A stretch of 64,000 nucleotides of DNA from NCBI RefSeq assembly GCF_000472905.1, contig NZ_AXAR01000013.1, positions 253 to 64,252 of the forward strand, in the 5' to 3' direction. Source of the stretch: Alicyclobacillus pomorum DSM 14955. GTDB lineage: Bacteria > Bacillota > Bacilli > Alicyclobacillales > Alicyclobacillaceae. Positions 9,691 to 17,890 of this stretch are shown here, one piece after another (position 1 is the stretch's first letter; every line of letters begins with the position of its first letter). A program made the translations under genes and the position numbers. The notes beneath the pieces are model-generated. The model made no database searches. It was not told the DNA's origin and saw only the letters and a list, made by a program, of their open reading frames with translations.

Positions 9691-11130
9691 TCAAAATGAC
9701 CGAGATGAGTCCGTGGGCGGTGTTGCTTGAATCCGCAAAACACCCTGTTCCGGGTTGACCACGAGACAGTGCTCGCTGCGAACCAAACCCGGAATCCAGA
9801 CGACGTTCCCATCCACTTCAAACAAAGGCCAAGACGCTCGTTGCAAGCGTGGAACCTTGGCATCAACGAAAATGTCGTGTACTTTCTTGCTTCCGTTTAG
9901 GCCGAGCGGTCTCACTCGGTCACCCGGCATCGCGGTACGGACAATGACGTTTTCCACTTTTGGAAGGTACAATTCATACCGATTTTCAGTGCGAACCGTG
10001 TCCACGTTGGACAAGCACGTGCTCTCGAACACCCATCGCTGATTCGGCAGCGACAGTTCCAGATGACGAGTGTGCTCCGGTTGCCACCGATAGAAGAAAG
10101 ACGTTCGCTCCTCTGCCGGAACGGTCTCCACCACGAGGAGGCCGTACTCGCGGCGGGCACGAAGTGTACCAGATAAGTGTAATTCCGCAGATGGGTTTTG
10201 ACCGTGAATTAAGGTCAGGATACCTTCAACGTCATTGAATGTCCAATCCTCGCCAGAAGCGAAACAATACAATAGTATTTTAATCAGGCGGCGTTGTAAA
10301 GAACGGTGTAGTGCGCAAATCCGCTTACACTCGATACTGTACCCCCGCTCCTCTTTCTTAACCAACTGCGTGAACGCCCTTTTTGCCTCCGCCTCGAGAA
10401 AGTCGTCTTCGTCCTGAAGCACCGTACACAGGTGAGAGACCGCCTGCGGCAACCGCGGTTGCCATTGCTTCAAATTCGGAATCACGTGATGGCGGAGAAA
10501 ATTTCGGGTATAGGCGTCCGAGGCATTAGTTTCATCTTCAACGTGTGGCACGCCATGGTTTTTCGCATACGCCGCGAGTTCGGCTTTTGAAATGGATAGA
10601 AACGGGCGCAACCAGTAAATCCCTTCTCGTTTGACCAACGGTCTCATACCGGACAATCCCGTCAGTGACGTCCCCCGCATCAACCTCCACAGCACGGTTT
10701 CCACCTGGTCGTCTGCGTGATGGGCAAGCAGAACGCACGACGCGCCAACACGGCGAGCCTCGGTGGTCATGGCTTCGTACCGCAGAGCGCGCGCGTCCGC
10801 CTCGGTGCCTTTGCGTTTGTGGTGCGGAATGTCCCCGAGATGTACGCTGTACACGCGGATGGGAATTTGCCAGGAAGCACAGACCTGCGTCACCCACTCC
10901 GCGTCCTGCGCAGAGGTGGGACGTAAGTTGTGATTGACGTGAACAGCCTGTACATCCCAGCGCCGTTGACGCGCAACAGTACAGACTGCATGGAGGAGCG
11001 CCATGCTGTCGACACCGCCGGAAACGGCTACCAACAGCGGCCCGGTTGCAACCTCCTCTGGTCGCGTGGAAGCGATGAGACCTGTAATACAATCCAACAC
11101 CGCGTTCTGAACCTCATTGACGAGAGACAC
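9691..11130 (-). CDS. tilS: tRNA(Ile)-lysidine synthase
   Basis: Modifies C34 of tRNA-Ile(CAU) to lysidine so that it reads AUA. The 479-residue protein has the N-terminal PP-loop (VAVSGGVDSMALLHAV, about residue 40), the NHNLRP segment, and a C-terminal region with two subdomains. The GTG at 11130 is chosen because GGGGGTGA lies just upstream; the frame further up runs into the preceding terminator. Slightly longer than many homologues. Confidence 0.93.
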   Translation of the reverse strand: MSLVNEVQNAVLDCITGLIASTRPEEVATGPLLVAVSGGVDSMALLHAVCTVARQRRWDVQAVHVNHNLRPTSAQDAEWVTQVCASWQIPIRVYSVHLGDIPHHKRKGTEADARALRYEAMTTEARRVGASCVLLAHHADDQVETVLWRLMRGTSLTGLSGMRPLVKREGIYWLRPFLSISKAELAAYAKNHGVPHVEDETNASDAYTRNFLRHHVIPNLKQWQPRLPQAVSHLCTVLQDEDDFLEAEAKRAFTQLVKKEERGYSIECKRICALHRSLQRRLIKILLYCFASGEDWTFNDVEGILTLIHGQNPSAELHLSGTLRARREYGLLVVETVPAEERTSFFYRWQPEHTRHLELSLPNQRWVFESTCLSNVDTVRTENRYELYLPKVENVIVRTAMPGDRVRPLGLNGSKKVHDIFVDAKVPRLQRASWPLFEVDGNVVWIPGLVRSEHCLVVNPEQGVLRIQATPPTDSSRSF

Positions 11131-11176
11131 CTGTTCACCCCCTGTCCCTGGGCAGATTGTATCACGCGCCCGCCGC

Positions 11177-11207
11177 CAAAAAAACGGCACGTGCCAAGCA
11201 CGTGCCG
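11177..11207 (-). terminator. Strong terminator between the Ser/Thr kinase gene and tilS
   Basis: Ten-bp stem CGGCACGTGC (11185-11194) and its complement (11198-11207) with a 3-nt loop, followed on the minus strand by seven T residues. It begins 8 bp past the kinase stop, so tilS must have its own promoter or depend on readthrough. Confidence 0.88.
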
Positions 11208-11215
11208 CCATGCGC

Positions 11216-12190
11216 CTAAAGCAATCCCAGAAATGAGGCCCATGCGGTCATCGTCACCATGACCGCCATCCCGAGTGACGTCCACATCAGCCACTCTGTC
11301 CAGTCGACTTGTCTATGCAACCTGCGGGACGGCGCCGCCCGGTGCTTACCTGTGGCTGCCGAAGTACTTCTGGATGGCGGATGTGCCGCGGAGGCTGCCC
11401 TGACGTTCTTGCGGGAGCGCGCGGTGGCCGAGCCTGCGCGGGCCCACTCCCGCTGGAATTGCAATGCGTCCAGCACCTCTCCACGTAGTACGCGTTGTAT
11501 CAATGGCACGTAGGAGGCGGACGGAAATTTTCTTAGCGCCTTCCACAGCCATTCCTTGCGCTGCTCCGGTGATTTCCCAAGCAATACGTCCGGAGGCTGA
11601 ACCGATGTAAAAAGAACGGCCAACGCGACGCCGCACAAGTCGTAGGAGGCGTCTGCCTTTCGCGAACCAAGCCCCCAGAACCCACGGTCGTAGAACGGGG
11701 TGTACTGCCGTACAGAGCGGCCGAACTGCGTCACGCCACCCACGTCCACAAACCGAATGGATGGTGGCGTCGTTGCCGAGACAAGGATGTTCTCCGGTTT
11801 GATGTCGCAAAATCCATGTCCCGTTGCGTGCAGTTCTGCAAATCCCGCAAGCAGAGCTCCGACGACGTCGTGAAACTGTGTGGGAGATAGATTCTTCGCC
11901 GCGCGGTGAAATGGTTCTCCGGCAATCCACTCCATCACGTAAAAGTACAAGTCAGGCGCACAGTCATCGATGAACATGGGTTTGGGGAACACACTGCTGC
12001 GTGCACTCAGCTTTTCGAGCAATCCCCACTCCATGGCGATGTCGCTGGAACTGGGACACACTTTCATGGCGGCTCTGCCTGCTGGCGACCGTACGAGGTA
12101 TACCTGTCCGTTTGCCCCGCTGCCTAAGTGTTGTTCAACGTACAACACCGTGTTGGTCCACTTGCCGACGACCTTTGTCCCTTGCGGCAT
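11216..12190 (-). CDS. Membrane-anchored Ser/Thr protein kinase, YabT-like
   Basis: A 324-residue Hanks-type kinase. The glycine loop (LGSGANGQVY, about 24), the lysine of AAMKV, the catalytic aspartate in FCDIKPENIL and the metal aspartate in FVDVGG are present. The usual HRD histidine and the DFG phenylalanine are replaced. A Ser/Arg/Ala-rich linker leads to one C-terminal membrane helix (about 297-320) with no extracellular domain, as in B. subtilis YabT. The start at 12190 is set by AGGTGG 8 bp upstream; ATG at 12193 and 12208 are alternatives. It lies directly behind the VWA gene and two genes from spoIIE, the B. subtilis order. Confidence 0.88.
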   Translation of the reverse strand: MPQGTKVVGKWTNTVLYVEQHLGSGANGQVYLVRSPAGRAAMKVCPSSSDIAMEWGLLEKLSARSSVFPKPMFIDDCAPDLYFYVMEWIAGEPFHRAAKNLSPTQFHDVVGALLAGFAELHATGHGFCDIKPENILVSATTPPSIRFVDVGGVTQFGRSVRQYTPFYDRGFWGLGSRKADASYDLCGVALAVLFTSVQPPDVLLGKSPEQRKEWLWKALRKFPSASYVPLIQRVLRGEVLDALQFQREWARAGSATARSRKNVRAASAAHPPSRSTSAATGKHRAAPSRRLHRQVDWTEWLMWTSLGMAVMVTMTAWASFLGLL

Positions 12191-12208
12191 CATTGCATCC
12201 ACCTGCAT

Positions 12209-12943
12209 TTACTGAGACTGTGTCTCTCCCGTCCAGCGGCTGGTCGGAAAGTCGTCGACGTCGCGCAATTGCTGAAACAATCCTCTGGCGTGGTCAATGG
12301 CCGGTCCGGTCGGAGTCCCACCACGCGCCACGAGAATGTCGTCCAGTTTCGCCATGTCCACCTCAGATTGAAACGGCTGAACGGTTTCCACCATGCTGTC
12401 TCCCGAGCCAGGAAACGTAATCACAGCCACCCGCGAATCGCCTTGCCGAGCCTGCAGTGACAGTGACAAATCGCGAATGGCTTCACGCACGGTGGGAATC
12501 TTGTCCCGCATGCTGGCACTGGTATCAACTGCGACGACGACTTCCAGTCGCACTTCCTCCTCCAGCTTGTCGACGACTTGCATCACCTTGGAGCGCTCCA
12601 TCGGAGGCAGGTCCTCCGTAGATTTTCCCATCACTTCGAGTAACTCCTGGTTCACGACCTGCTGCAGGGTCAATTGCATGGTCTGATGCGTCATCATTTG
12701 CACCGTTGCAGAGAGTTCTACCGGTTGTACCAGTCTACACATGCCACCGCCCGCGTCTGCAATCGACAGTGCTTCCATCTTGCCATGCTGCCCAACCTCA
12801 CCTTTGTCGACAATCCCGATGACGTTCACCACCATGCCCTGTTTGCGGGCGTTGGAAGCGGCTACGACGGGATCGTCCCCGACGTTTGAACAGCCGTCGG
12901 TGACCACCAATATCTGTCGAATGGTTCCTTTCACATCTCCCAA
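12209..12943 (-). CDS. VWA-domain protein, YabS-like
   Basis: About 244 residues with two von Willebrand A-like halves: an N-terminal one starting ILVVTDGCSNVGDDP and a second with a MIDAS-like DTSAS (about residue 138). Soluble, with no signal peptide. TTG at 12943 has GGAGGTGA 5 bp upstream; a GTG at 12952 is also open. Paired with the Ser/Thr kinase gene and downstream of spoIIE exactly as yabS-yabT in B. subtilis, which points to a sporulation link. Biochemical role unknown. Confidence 0.82.
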   Translation of the reverse strand: MGDVKGTIRQILVVTDGCSNVGDDPVVAASNARKQGMVVNVIGIVDKGEVGQHGKMEALSIADAGGGMCRLVQPVELSATVQMMTHQTMQLTLQQVVNQELLEVMGKSTEDLPPMERSKVMQVVDKLEEEVRLEVVVAVDTSASMRDKIPTVREAIRDLSLSLQARQGDSRVAVITFPGSGDSMVETVQPFQSEVDMAKLDDILVARGGTPTGPAIDHARGLFQQLRDVDDFPTSRWTGETQSQ

Positions 12944-13017
12944 CTCTTTCACCTCCGTACCTGGTTAGTAGCCAGTATGGACGGTTTTGTCAGGAGTCAT
13001 TCCAGTCCTCGGCGAGA

Positions 13018-15474
13018 CTACGCCCCCTGTTTGCGCTTCTCCTTGCGCAGGCCCGTAAGTCCGGGTAGCTTGATGGATGCCCATTCGGGCTGATAGTTGG
13101 TGACGGTTGCCACGAGCACCGTCATGTCGTCGTGAATCTCACCGTGGTTCAGGCGGGCGGCTGACTCGACAATTGTGTCCGCGATTTCCTGCGGATCCGT
13201 CGTTTCCAACCGCTCAATCTGCCGCTTCAACCAATCCTCTTTGTCGTAGACGTTTTGCGGCGCGTCGTAAATCCCGTCCGAGACGAGAATGAGAATGTCG
13301 CCGTCGTACAGTTGTTCATCAATCGTGTGAACTTCAATGTCCTGTAAAATTCCAATGGGCACGTTGTCCCCGGTAATGGCAAACACCTGATTGCCACGCT
13401 TCACAAAACTCGGCGCCGACCCAATCTTCAAGAACTCTGCACGAGCCGAATACAGGTCTATCAACGCCATGTCAAGCGTGGTGAACATTTCGTCCCGCGA
13501 CCGCAACAGGAGCGTGGAGTTTACAGTTTTGATGGCGAGTTGCTCGTCAAAACCTGCTTTCAACAACTTTTTCAACAGCTCAATCGCGGCCTTTGACTCG
13601 CGACGTGCACGCTCTCCGTTCCCCATGCCGTCGCTGACTGCGACCGCGTAGCGACCGTTCCCCAAGTCCACCGAAGCGTACGTGTCTCCAGAGACCGTTC
13701 GCCCATCTCTCGCCACCGTGGCGACTGCTGTGTCCACATTGAACAGCCGAGCCGACGTGAACACGCTGGTACAGGGGCCACCTTCGTCGCCTAACACTTT
13801 GCTGAGCGTAATGTTCTCTCCAATCACCCCGGAAAGTAGCGGTGCAATCATGCGTACGGAATTTTCATACGCACCGGTAGAAGGTTGACTGACCTCGATT
13901 TCGACCTTACCTGGCTCGAGGCTGACGATGTGAACATGGTCTACAAACAAGCCCAGCTGCTCAAGCGCCCCCAAGATCTGCTCTTCGCCTGACATCGAGG
14001 ATTCGTTACTCCGGTTTAACTCGTTCACAACGTCGCGTATCACGTAAGCGACACCGGACAATTGAGCGGACACCAACGATCGTTGTTCCCTGAGTTTATC
14101 TATCCACTTCGCGTCCCTGTCCGTCATCTCCAAATTGTGACGGAGCACGCCCATCATGGAGTCGATGCGGGCGCAGCGTTGCTTCAGATCTGCCGTGGGC
14201 TGAGCGTGTATGCTGTCGGACGCTTCCAATTTTTCAACCGTGTGTACAATCGCCTGATACGTTGCGTAGCCTTCCTTATCCCAACACTTCGCGCGCAATG
14301 GACAGCCGTTGCATACGGCCTTCGCTGCACTTCCCACCGTGTGGTCCAGCAATTGTTGTGCAGACACCACTGCGTTGTCGTTCGTGTCCGCGAATGTGGC
14401 CGACAGTTCTTCGAAGACAGCACTCATATCGTAGATTTTCTCTGATAACAGTTCACGGATGCGACGCGCGCGTTCCTGTTCCGTTTGAGTGTGTTCTGCG
14501 GTTCCTGGCACAAAGGTCGCCAATTCACGAATCAGGCTGCGCGGCGTCAGCCAATACAGCCCGGTTGCCACAGCCGCCGCCAGGATGGTGCTGGTTGTCG
14601 CAGTCCAATCCGTATTCGTAGCCACCGTCAAAAGACCGAAGCTCAACAAAAACGCCAGACCGGACCACGTTCTTCGGGCATCCTTCAACACACCTGCCAA
14701 CAGACCGGCAAACGCAAGCACAGCGACGGCAGACATCGACTGCGCGTGATTCATCATCGCCAGCACGCCGACGACAATCGCCACGGTTGCCCCCATCCCG
14801 GCTCCGCCAGCCGCAGCCAGCGCCAGAACGAGCCAGTCGACGCCAACCTGCAGCGGCGCCACGCCTTGTACGTCTAAACCCGCCAGCCCGGTGATCATGG
14901 AGCCGAGCAGAATGGTCAGACTCACCACCTGTTCATGTTTCAGTTTTCGAGTCTGCGGGGCACCAGCAAACAGCGGAAGGCACTGAATAAAGATCAGAGA
15001 CAGCAGGATAACCAGAGCGCCTTCCGCCAGCGAGAGCAAAATGTCATAGCGAGTCCATACAGTGCCAACGGAACCCAAGCGCCCGGCAGTATCGACAAGT
15101 CCTGCGATGAACGGTATCCAGTGTAAATCCGGATTTTTACGGACAAATACCACCTTGCGCAAGAGTCGGTAAAGCAGCATTTCCACGGCCAATATGGCGA
15201 CCGCGCTCATCCCGCCCTGCCAATACGCGCCTGCTAGAGTGGCATACGCCGGCCAGCTGCGCTTGGTTCCCGTCAGTTCCGTGAGAACCACGTAGTACGC
15301 CAAAGCAAATGGAGAGATCACGTGCTCTATACCGGCGTGTCCGAGCAGAACTGCCATGGCCAGCAACAACGCCGTTCGAGCCCACCTGCGTGCGTGGGCC
15401 TTCATTCTTGTGCTCTGCCTTTGCAACAACGAGGTTTGCGTGTCACCACCGTTTTGCGCGAAAGAGTATGCCAT
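13018..15474 (-). CDS. spoIIE: Stage II sporulation protein E, PP2C-type phosphatase
   Basis: Dephosphorylates SpoIIAA and thereby activates sigma F in the forespore; also interacts with FtsZ at the polar septum. The 818-residue protein has a multi-span N-terminal membrane domain (about residues 30-310), a cytoplasmic FtsZ-interacting region, and a C-terminal PP2C domain with SDGMGNGERARRES and SDGIYD metal-binding aspartates. GAAGGAGGGG precedes the ATG. The promoter has the long-spacer, Spo0A-controlled architecture described at 15503-15535. Confidence 0.97.
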   Translation of the reverse strand: MAYSFAQNGGDTQTSLLQRQSTRMKAHARRWARTALLLAMAVLLGHAGIEHVISPFALAYYVVLTELTGTKRSWPAYATLAGAYWQGGMSAVAILAVEMLLYRLLRKVVFVRKNPDLHWIPFIAGLVDTAGRLGSVGTVWTRYDILLSLAEGALVILLSLIFIQCLPLFAGAPQTRKLKHEQVVSLTILLGSMITGLAGLDVQGVAPLQVGVDWLVLALAAAGGAGMGATVAIVVGVLAMMNHAQSMSAVAVLAFAGLLAGVLKDARRTWSGLAFLLSFGLLTVATNTDWTATTSTILAAAVATGLYWLTPRSLIRELATFVPGTAEHTQTEQERARRIRELLSEKIYDMSAVFEELSATFADTNDNAVVSAQQLLDHTVGSAAKAVCNGCPLRAKCWDKEGYATYQAIVHTVEKLEASDSIHAQPTADLKQRCARIDSMMGVLRHNLEMTDRDAKWIDKLREQRSLVSAQLSGVAYVIRDVVNELNRSNESSMSGEEQILGALEQLGLFVDHVHIVSLEPGKVEIEVSQPSTGAYENSVRMIAPLLSGVIGENITLSKVLGDEGGPCTSVFTSARLFNVDTAVATVARDGRTVSGDTYASVDLGNGRYAVAVSDGMGNGERARRESKAAIELLKKLLKAGFDEQLAIKTVNSTLLLRSRDEMFTTLDMALIDLYSARAEFLKIGSAPSFVKRGNQVFAITGDNVPIGILQDIEVHTIDEQLYDGDILILVSDGIYDAPQNVYDKEDWLKRQIERLETTDPQEIADTIVESAARLNHGEIHDDMTVLVATVTNYQPEWASIKLPGLTGLRKEKRKQGA

Positions 15475-15502
15475 GCGTTACCCCTCCTTCATGTGTAGGG
15501 AC

Positions 15503-15535
15503 ATTATACGGAGGGGCGCGCGATAAGTTTGTCAA
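15503..15535 (-). promoter_or_regulatory. spoIIE promoter: sigma A elements with 21-bp spacer
   Basis: Minus-strand TTGACA (15530-15535) and TATAAT (15503-15508), both perfect, but 21 bp apart instead of 17. B. subtilis spoIIE is known for this 21-bp spacing, which makes it depend on Spo0A~P. The start would be near 15496, 22 bp upstream of the start codon. Confidence 0.8.
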
Positions 15536-15560
15536 ACCGAGTCAGCAAGGACGAGAAATA

Positions 15561-15587
15561 TTCCGACAGAAACCGTACGGGTCGACA
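15561..15587 (-). promoter_or_regulatory. Two Spo0A boxes upstream of spoIIE
   Basis: On the minus strand TGTCGAC (15581-15587) and TGTCGGAA (15561-15568), each one base off the TGTCGAA core, lie about 70 and 90 bp upstream of the predicted start. They occupy the position of the 0A boxes of B. subtilis spoIIE. Confidence 0.6.
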
Positions 15588-15682
15588 GGATCCCAGACAA
15601 CTCGATGCAGTTCTGCGAATTCTTTATAATGTCAGGAGACACAAGATGCAGTTTGACACTGCCGAAAGAGGCGAGGAAAACC

Positions 15683-16165
15683 ATGGTAGAGCGTGGATCG
15701 CAGCAATCGACAAGAATGTCTTGGGAGGAGTTTTTCGCCACACAAAGTCGCGTGATGGCGATGCGTTCAACCTGCACGAGACTCGCAGTGGGGTGCGTCA
15801 TTGTCCGTGACAAACGAATTATCGCCAGCGGTTACAACGGTTCTATCGTCGGGGACGTTCACTGTATCGACGTAGGCTGTAAGGTCGTCGACGGCCATTG
15901 CGTCCGAGCCATCCATGCGGAACAAAATGCGCTCCTGCAGTGTGCGAGGTTCGGCATTGCAACGGAAGGAGCCGACATTTATGTAACGCATCAGCCGTGC
16001 CTGCAATGCACAAAAAGCATTATTCAGGCTGGAATCGCTCGAGTGTATTACGAAAAGCCGTATCGACCGGACCCCTATGCAGAAGAACTGTTTGCCCTCG
16101 CCGGCATCCCCGTTCAGCAGGTGCACAGTAATCTGAAATCCTTTTTGCGAGCACAGGAACAATAG
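15683..16165 (+). CDS. comEB: dCMP/cytidine deaminase, ComEB-like
   Basis: Zinc-dependent deaminase, expected to convert dCMP to dUMP. The 160-residue protein contains HAEQNALLQ (zinc histidine and catalytic glutamate) and PCLQC (zinc cysteines), plus the extra Cys/His residues of the dCMP deaminase family (DVHCIDVGC). The ATG at 15683 is set by GAGGCGAGG; the frame is open 26 codons further up without a good Shine-Dalgarno. Divergent from spoIIE; a TATAAT at 15625-15630 may serve as -10. In B. subtilis this gene lies in the comE operon, so the location differs. Confidence 0.88.
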   Translation: MVERGSQQSTRMSWEEFFATQSRVMAMRSTCTRLAVGCVIVRDKRIIASGYNGSIVGDVHCIDVGCKVVDGHCVRAIHAEQNALLQCARFGIATEGADIYVTHQPCLQCTKSIIQAGIARVYYEKPYRPDPYAEELFALAGIPVQQVHSNLKSFLRAQEQ

Positions 16166-16333
16166 GTGCACATTGGGCGAACGTTCATATGATGAAGTAA
16201 GGACCTTCTTTGAGGGGTTGATGGAATGCCGGATTGGCTTTGCAGTCAACTGCGTAGGGCGTTCCAAAACCGAGACGCGAAATCCATTCAAATGCTGAAT
16301 CAGGCGTTCTTCCGGTACCGGGCCGCCGCACAC
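16166..16333. other. Spacer without a supportable gene
   Basis: Between the comEB stop and the terminator. A 41-codon open stretch on the plus strand (TTG about 16170) and overlapping frames on the minus strand exist but lack a ribosome binding site or a recognisable family. Nothing convincing. Confidence 0.3.
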
Positions 16334-16372
16334 AAATAAAGAGGGAGAATCGCCGATTCTCCCTCTTTATTT
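16334..16372. terminator. Bidirectional terminator, 18-bp perfect stem
   Basis: AAATAAAGAGGGAGAATC (16334-16351) and its exact complement (16355-16372) around a 3-nt loop. A/T-rich stem ends give T tracts on both strands, so it can close both comEB (plus) and the small membrane gene (minus), which converge here. Confidence 0.85.
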
Positions 16373-16440
16373 GACGAGGTTCCTGGAAAGAGGCCAAGAA
16401 TGCCTGCCCCTTTCCAGACACGCATTGGAGAGCAAGACTA

Positions 16441-16620
16441 GGCATGGAGCGTCGCTGCAATCCAAGTACTGTATCCGAAGACCAAGGTGGACATCAGCAA
16501 AAGCACGCTTCCGAACAAATTCCGTTCACGCAATAGTCGAATGAGTCCGACAATGGACATCAGCGTGAAAAGTAACAGAAAAATGGCAATCAACCACGGA
16601 TGAAGGTAATGTTCTCCCAC
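16441..16620 (-). CDS. Small membrane protein, DUF2759-like
   Basis: 59 residues with two predicted membrane helices (about 8-25 and 33-52) separated by a short basic turn (RLLRERN). Size and layout resemble the DUF2759/YqgW family of Bacilli, of unknown function. The GTG at 16620 is chosen because GAGGTGAG lies 4-8 bp upstream. It has its own promoter (16667-16696) and ends at the bidirectional terminator, so it seems a monocistronic gene. Family assignment rests on pattern only. Confidence 0.6.
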
Positions 16621-16666
16621 AGCGCTCACCTCGAGTCGCATCAGTCGCCCATACATCCACGACGAT

Positions 16667-16696
16667 ATTATAAGTTACAAGCGGTTCTTGGGTCAA
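16667..16696 (-). promoter_or_regulatory. Sigma A promoter of the small membrane protein gene
   Basis: Minus-strand TTGACC (16691-16696), 18-bp spacer, TATAAT (16667-16672), about 50 bp before the start codon. Confidence 0.65.
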
Positions 16697-16723
16697 AGCA
16701 ATCCACAGATTGTATGTAAAAAT

Positions 16724-16939
16724 TTATGAATTCGGTGCAACCAACTGACCGCCGAACTTCCGAGTGATGCCTTCAAGCACCGACATATCCACAGGCCCAA
16801 GCTGAACTTTGTACATGTCCAACGAGATGTGGCAGCCATCCCTGTCGTTCTCGTTGTCAAATTTCAAAATCACTCGGCTTCCATCGGACAACTCATACTC
16901 CAAGTAATACGCATCCGGACTGCCCACAGTCCACTTCAC
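16724..16939 (-). CDS. Hypothetical protein
   Basis: About 71 residues from a GTG at 16939, or 81 from a GTG at 16969 that lies inside the S1-gene terminator stem. The sequence looks protein-like (YYLEYELSDGSRVILKFDNE, then MYKVQLGPVDMSVLEG) and would form a small beta-rich domain. No family recognised, no clear Shine-Dalgarno. It could be expressed by readthrough from the S1 gene. Confidence 0.45.
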   Translation of the reverse strand: MKWTVGSPDAYYLEYELSDGSRVILKFDNENDRDGCHISLDMYKVQLGPVDMSVLEGITRKFGGQLVAPNS

Positions 16940-16958
16940 ATCCTTTACGGAGAAACAT

Positions 16959-16984
16959 CCCGGGGGCACTGGAGTGCCCCCGGG
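16959..16984 (-). terminator. Hairpin after the S1 RNA-binding gene
   Basis: CCCGGGGGCAC (16959-16969) pairs perfectly with GTGCCCCCGGG (16974-16984) around a 4-nt loop. The following T run on the minus strand is short (TGTTTCTCC), so termination may be partial. Confidence 0.65.
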
Positions 16985-16995
16985 TATATCGTGTA

Positions 16996-17412
16996 TTATC
17001 CACGCCGACCGCCGCGGCCACCGCGCTTGGATTCACTGCGACGAAGCGCCTGCAAACGGTCTTCGCTATCCTTCATAAAACGCGACAATTTGTCTTCAAA
17101 CGTCTGGCGTTGAAATCCGCCACCGCCGTGCCGACCTCGATTCGGACGGTCCCCACCCCGTGCAGGAGGATTTGGGTTTTCCATGGTCTGCCGAATGGAC
17201 AGCCCAATCTTTCCGTCTTTATCGACGTTGATGACTTTGACTGTGACTTCATCGTTGACTTTGAGGTGTTCGTGAATGTCTTTCACGTAACTGTGTGATA
17301 TCTCAGAGATATGCACAAGACCCGTGACACCTCCCGGCAGCAACACAAACGCTCCGAAATGTGTGATGCCCGTGACCTTCCCTGACAATTTGCTGCCGAC
17401 CTCAATGGACAT
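16996..17412 (-). CDS. S1-domain RNA-binding protein, YabR-like
   Basis: 138 residues: one S1 domain (about 3-75; GSKLSGKVTGITHFGAFVLL and GLVHISEIS) followed by a Gly/Arg-rich linker and a basic tail ending RGGRGGRRG. Related to polynucleotide phosphorylase S1 domains and general stress protein 13. AAGGAGG precedes the ATG, and a sigma A promoter lies at 17456-17485. Neighbour of divIC as in B. subtilis, where the function is not well defined. The RGG-rich tail suggests RNA binding. Confidence 0.88.
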   Translation of the reverse strand: MSIEVGSKLSGKVTGITHFGAFVLLPGGVTGLVHISEISHSYVKDIHEHLKVNDEVTVKVINVDKDGKIGLSIRQTMENPNPPARGGDRPNRGRHGGGGFQRQTFEDKLSRFMKDSEDRLQALRRSESKRGGRGGRRG

Positions 17413-17455
17413 ACAGAAGAAATGCCTCCTTAAGAGTGTAGACCTACCCGTACTT

Positions 17456-17485
17456 AATATAAGAAATTATGCAGGATCAATTCAA
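17456..17485 (-). promoter_or_regulatory. Sigma A promoter of the S1-domain gene
   Basis: Minus-strand TTGAAT (17480-17485), 18 bp, TATATT (17456-17461), about 45 bp upstream of the start codon and downstream of the divIC stop. Confidence 0.6.
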
Positions 17486-17512
17486 GTCGTCATGGCCAAT
17501 CACACAAATATT

Positions 17513-17857
17513 TTAATGTTTGACGTCAAACGCGACTTGACCGGGAAGAATGAGGTTGTAGTGTTCGCTGGCATACCGGGCAATGTAACTGTCGTCTTGG
17601 AGTTGGTTCGATTGCTTGACTAACTCTGCATGTTGTTTGGCGGCAGCATTCAGGCTTTGTTGCAACTGCGCCTGCTTCATGGATAGCATCTTCAATTGCG
17701 GATACTGAACGTGCCAGTAATAATACGTCGCCCATCCACACACTGCGAGTAACGCAATGTACCGCAATCTAAACCATTTTCGACGGCGTGGCGCAGGTGA
17801 TTTCGCGCCTCTGGGATACGACTGGTGGGACACCGGCAAAGTTGCGATTCGGGACAC
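17513..17857 (-). CDS. divIC: Cell division protein DivIC (FtsB family)
   Basis: Bitopic septum protein that complexes with FtsL and DivIB. The 114-residue protein has a basic cytoplasmic N-terminus (about 1-30, PRRRKWFRLR), one membrane helix (about 32-47) and an extracellular coiled coil (about 52-90). The GTG at 17857 is 12 bp from AAGGAG, rather far. An ATG 6 bp from the same AAGGAG is in another frame and would give only about 30 residues. Synteny with yabQ and the S1 gene supports the call. Confidence 0.87.
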   Translation of the reverse strand: MSRIATLPVSHQSYPRGAKSPAPRRRKWFRLRYIALLAVCGWATYYYWHVQYPQLKMLSMKQAQLQQSLNAAAKQHAELVKQSNQLQDDSYIARYASEHYNLILPGQVAFDVKH

Positions 17858-17890
17858 TCCTCATGCCATCTCCTTGTACGCTTGGATGTG

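Noticed and set aside
15605-15682. N-terminal extension of comEB
   Set aside because: No Shine-Dalgarno, and the segment covers the likely -10 element of the gene.
16185-16460. 91-codon minus-strand frame across the bidirectional terminator
   Set aside because: It reads through an 18-bp perfect terminator stem and has no start signal.
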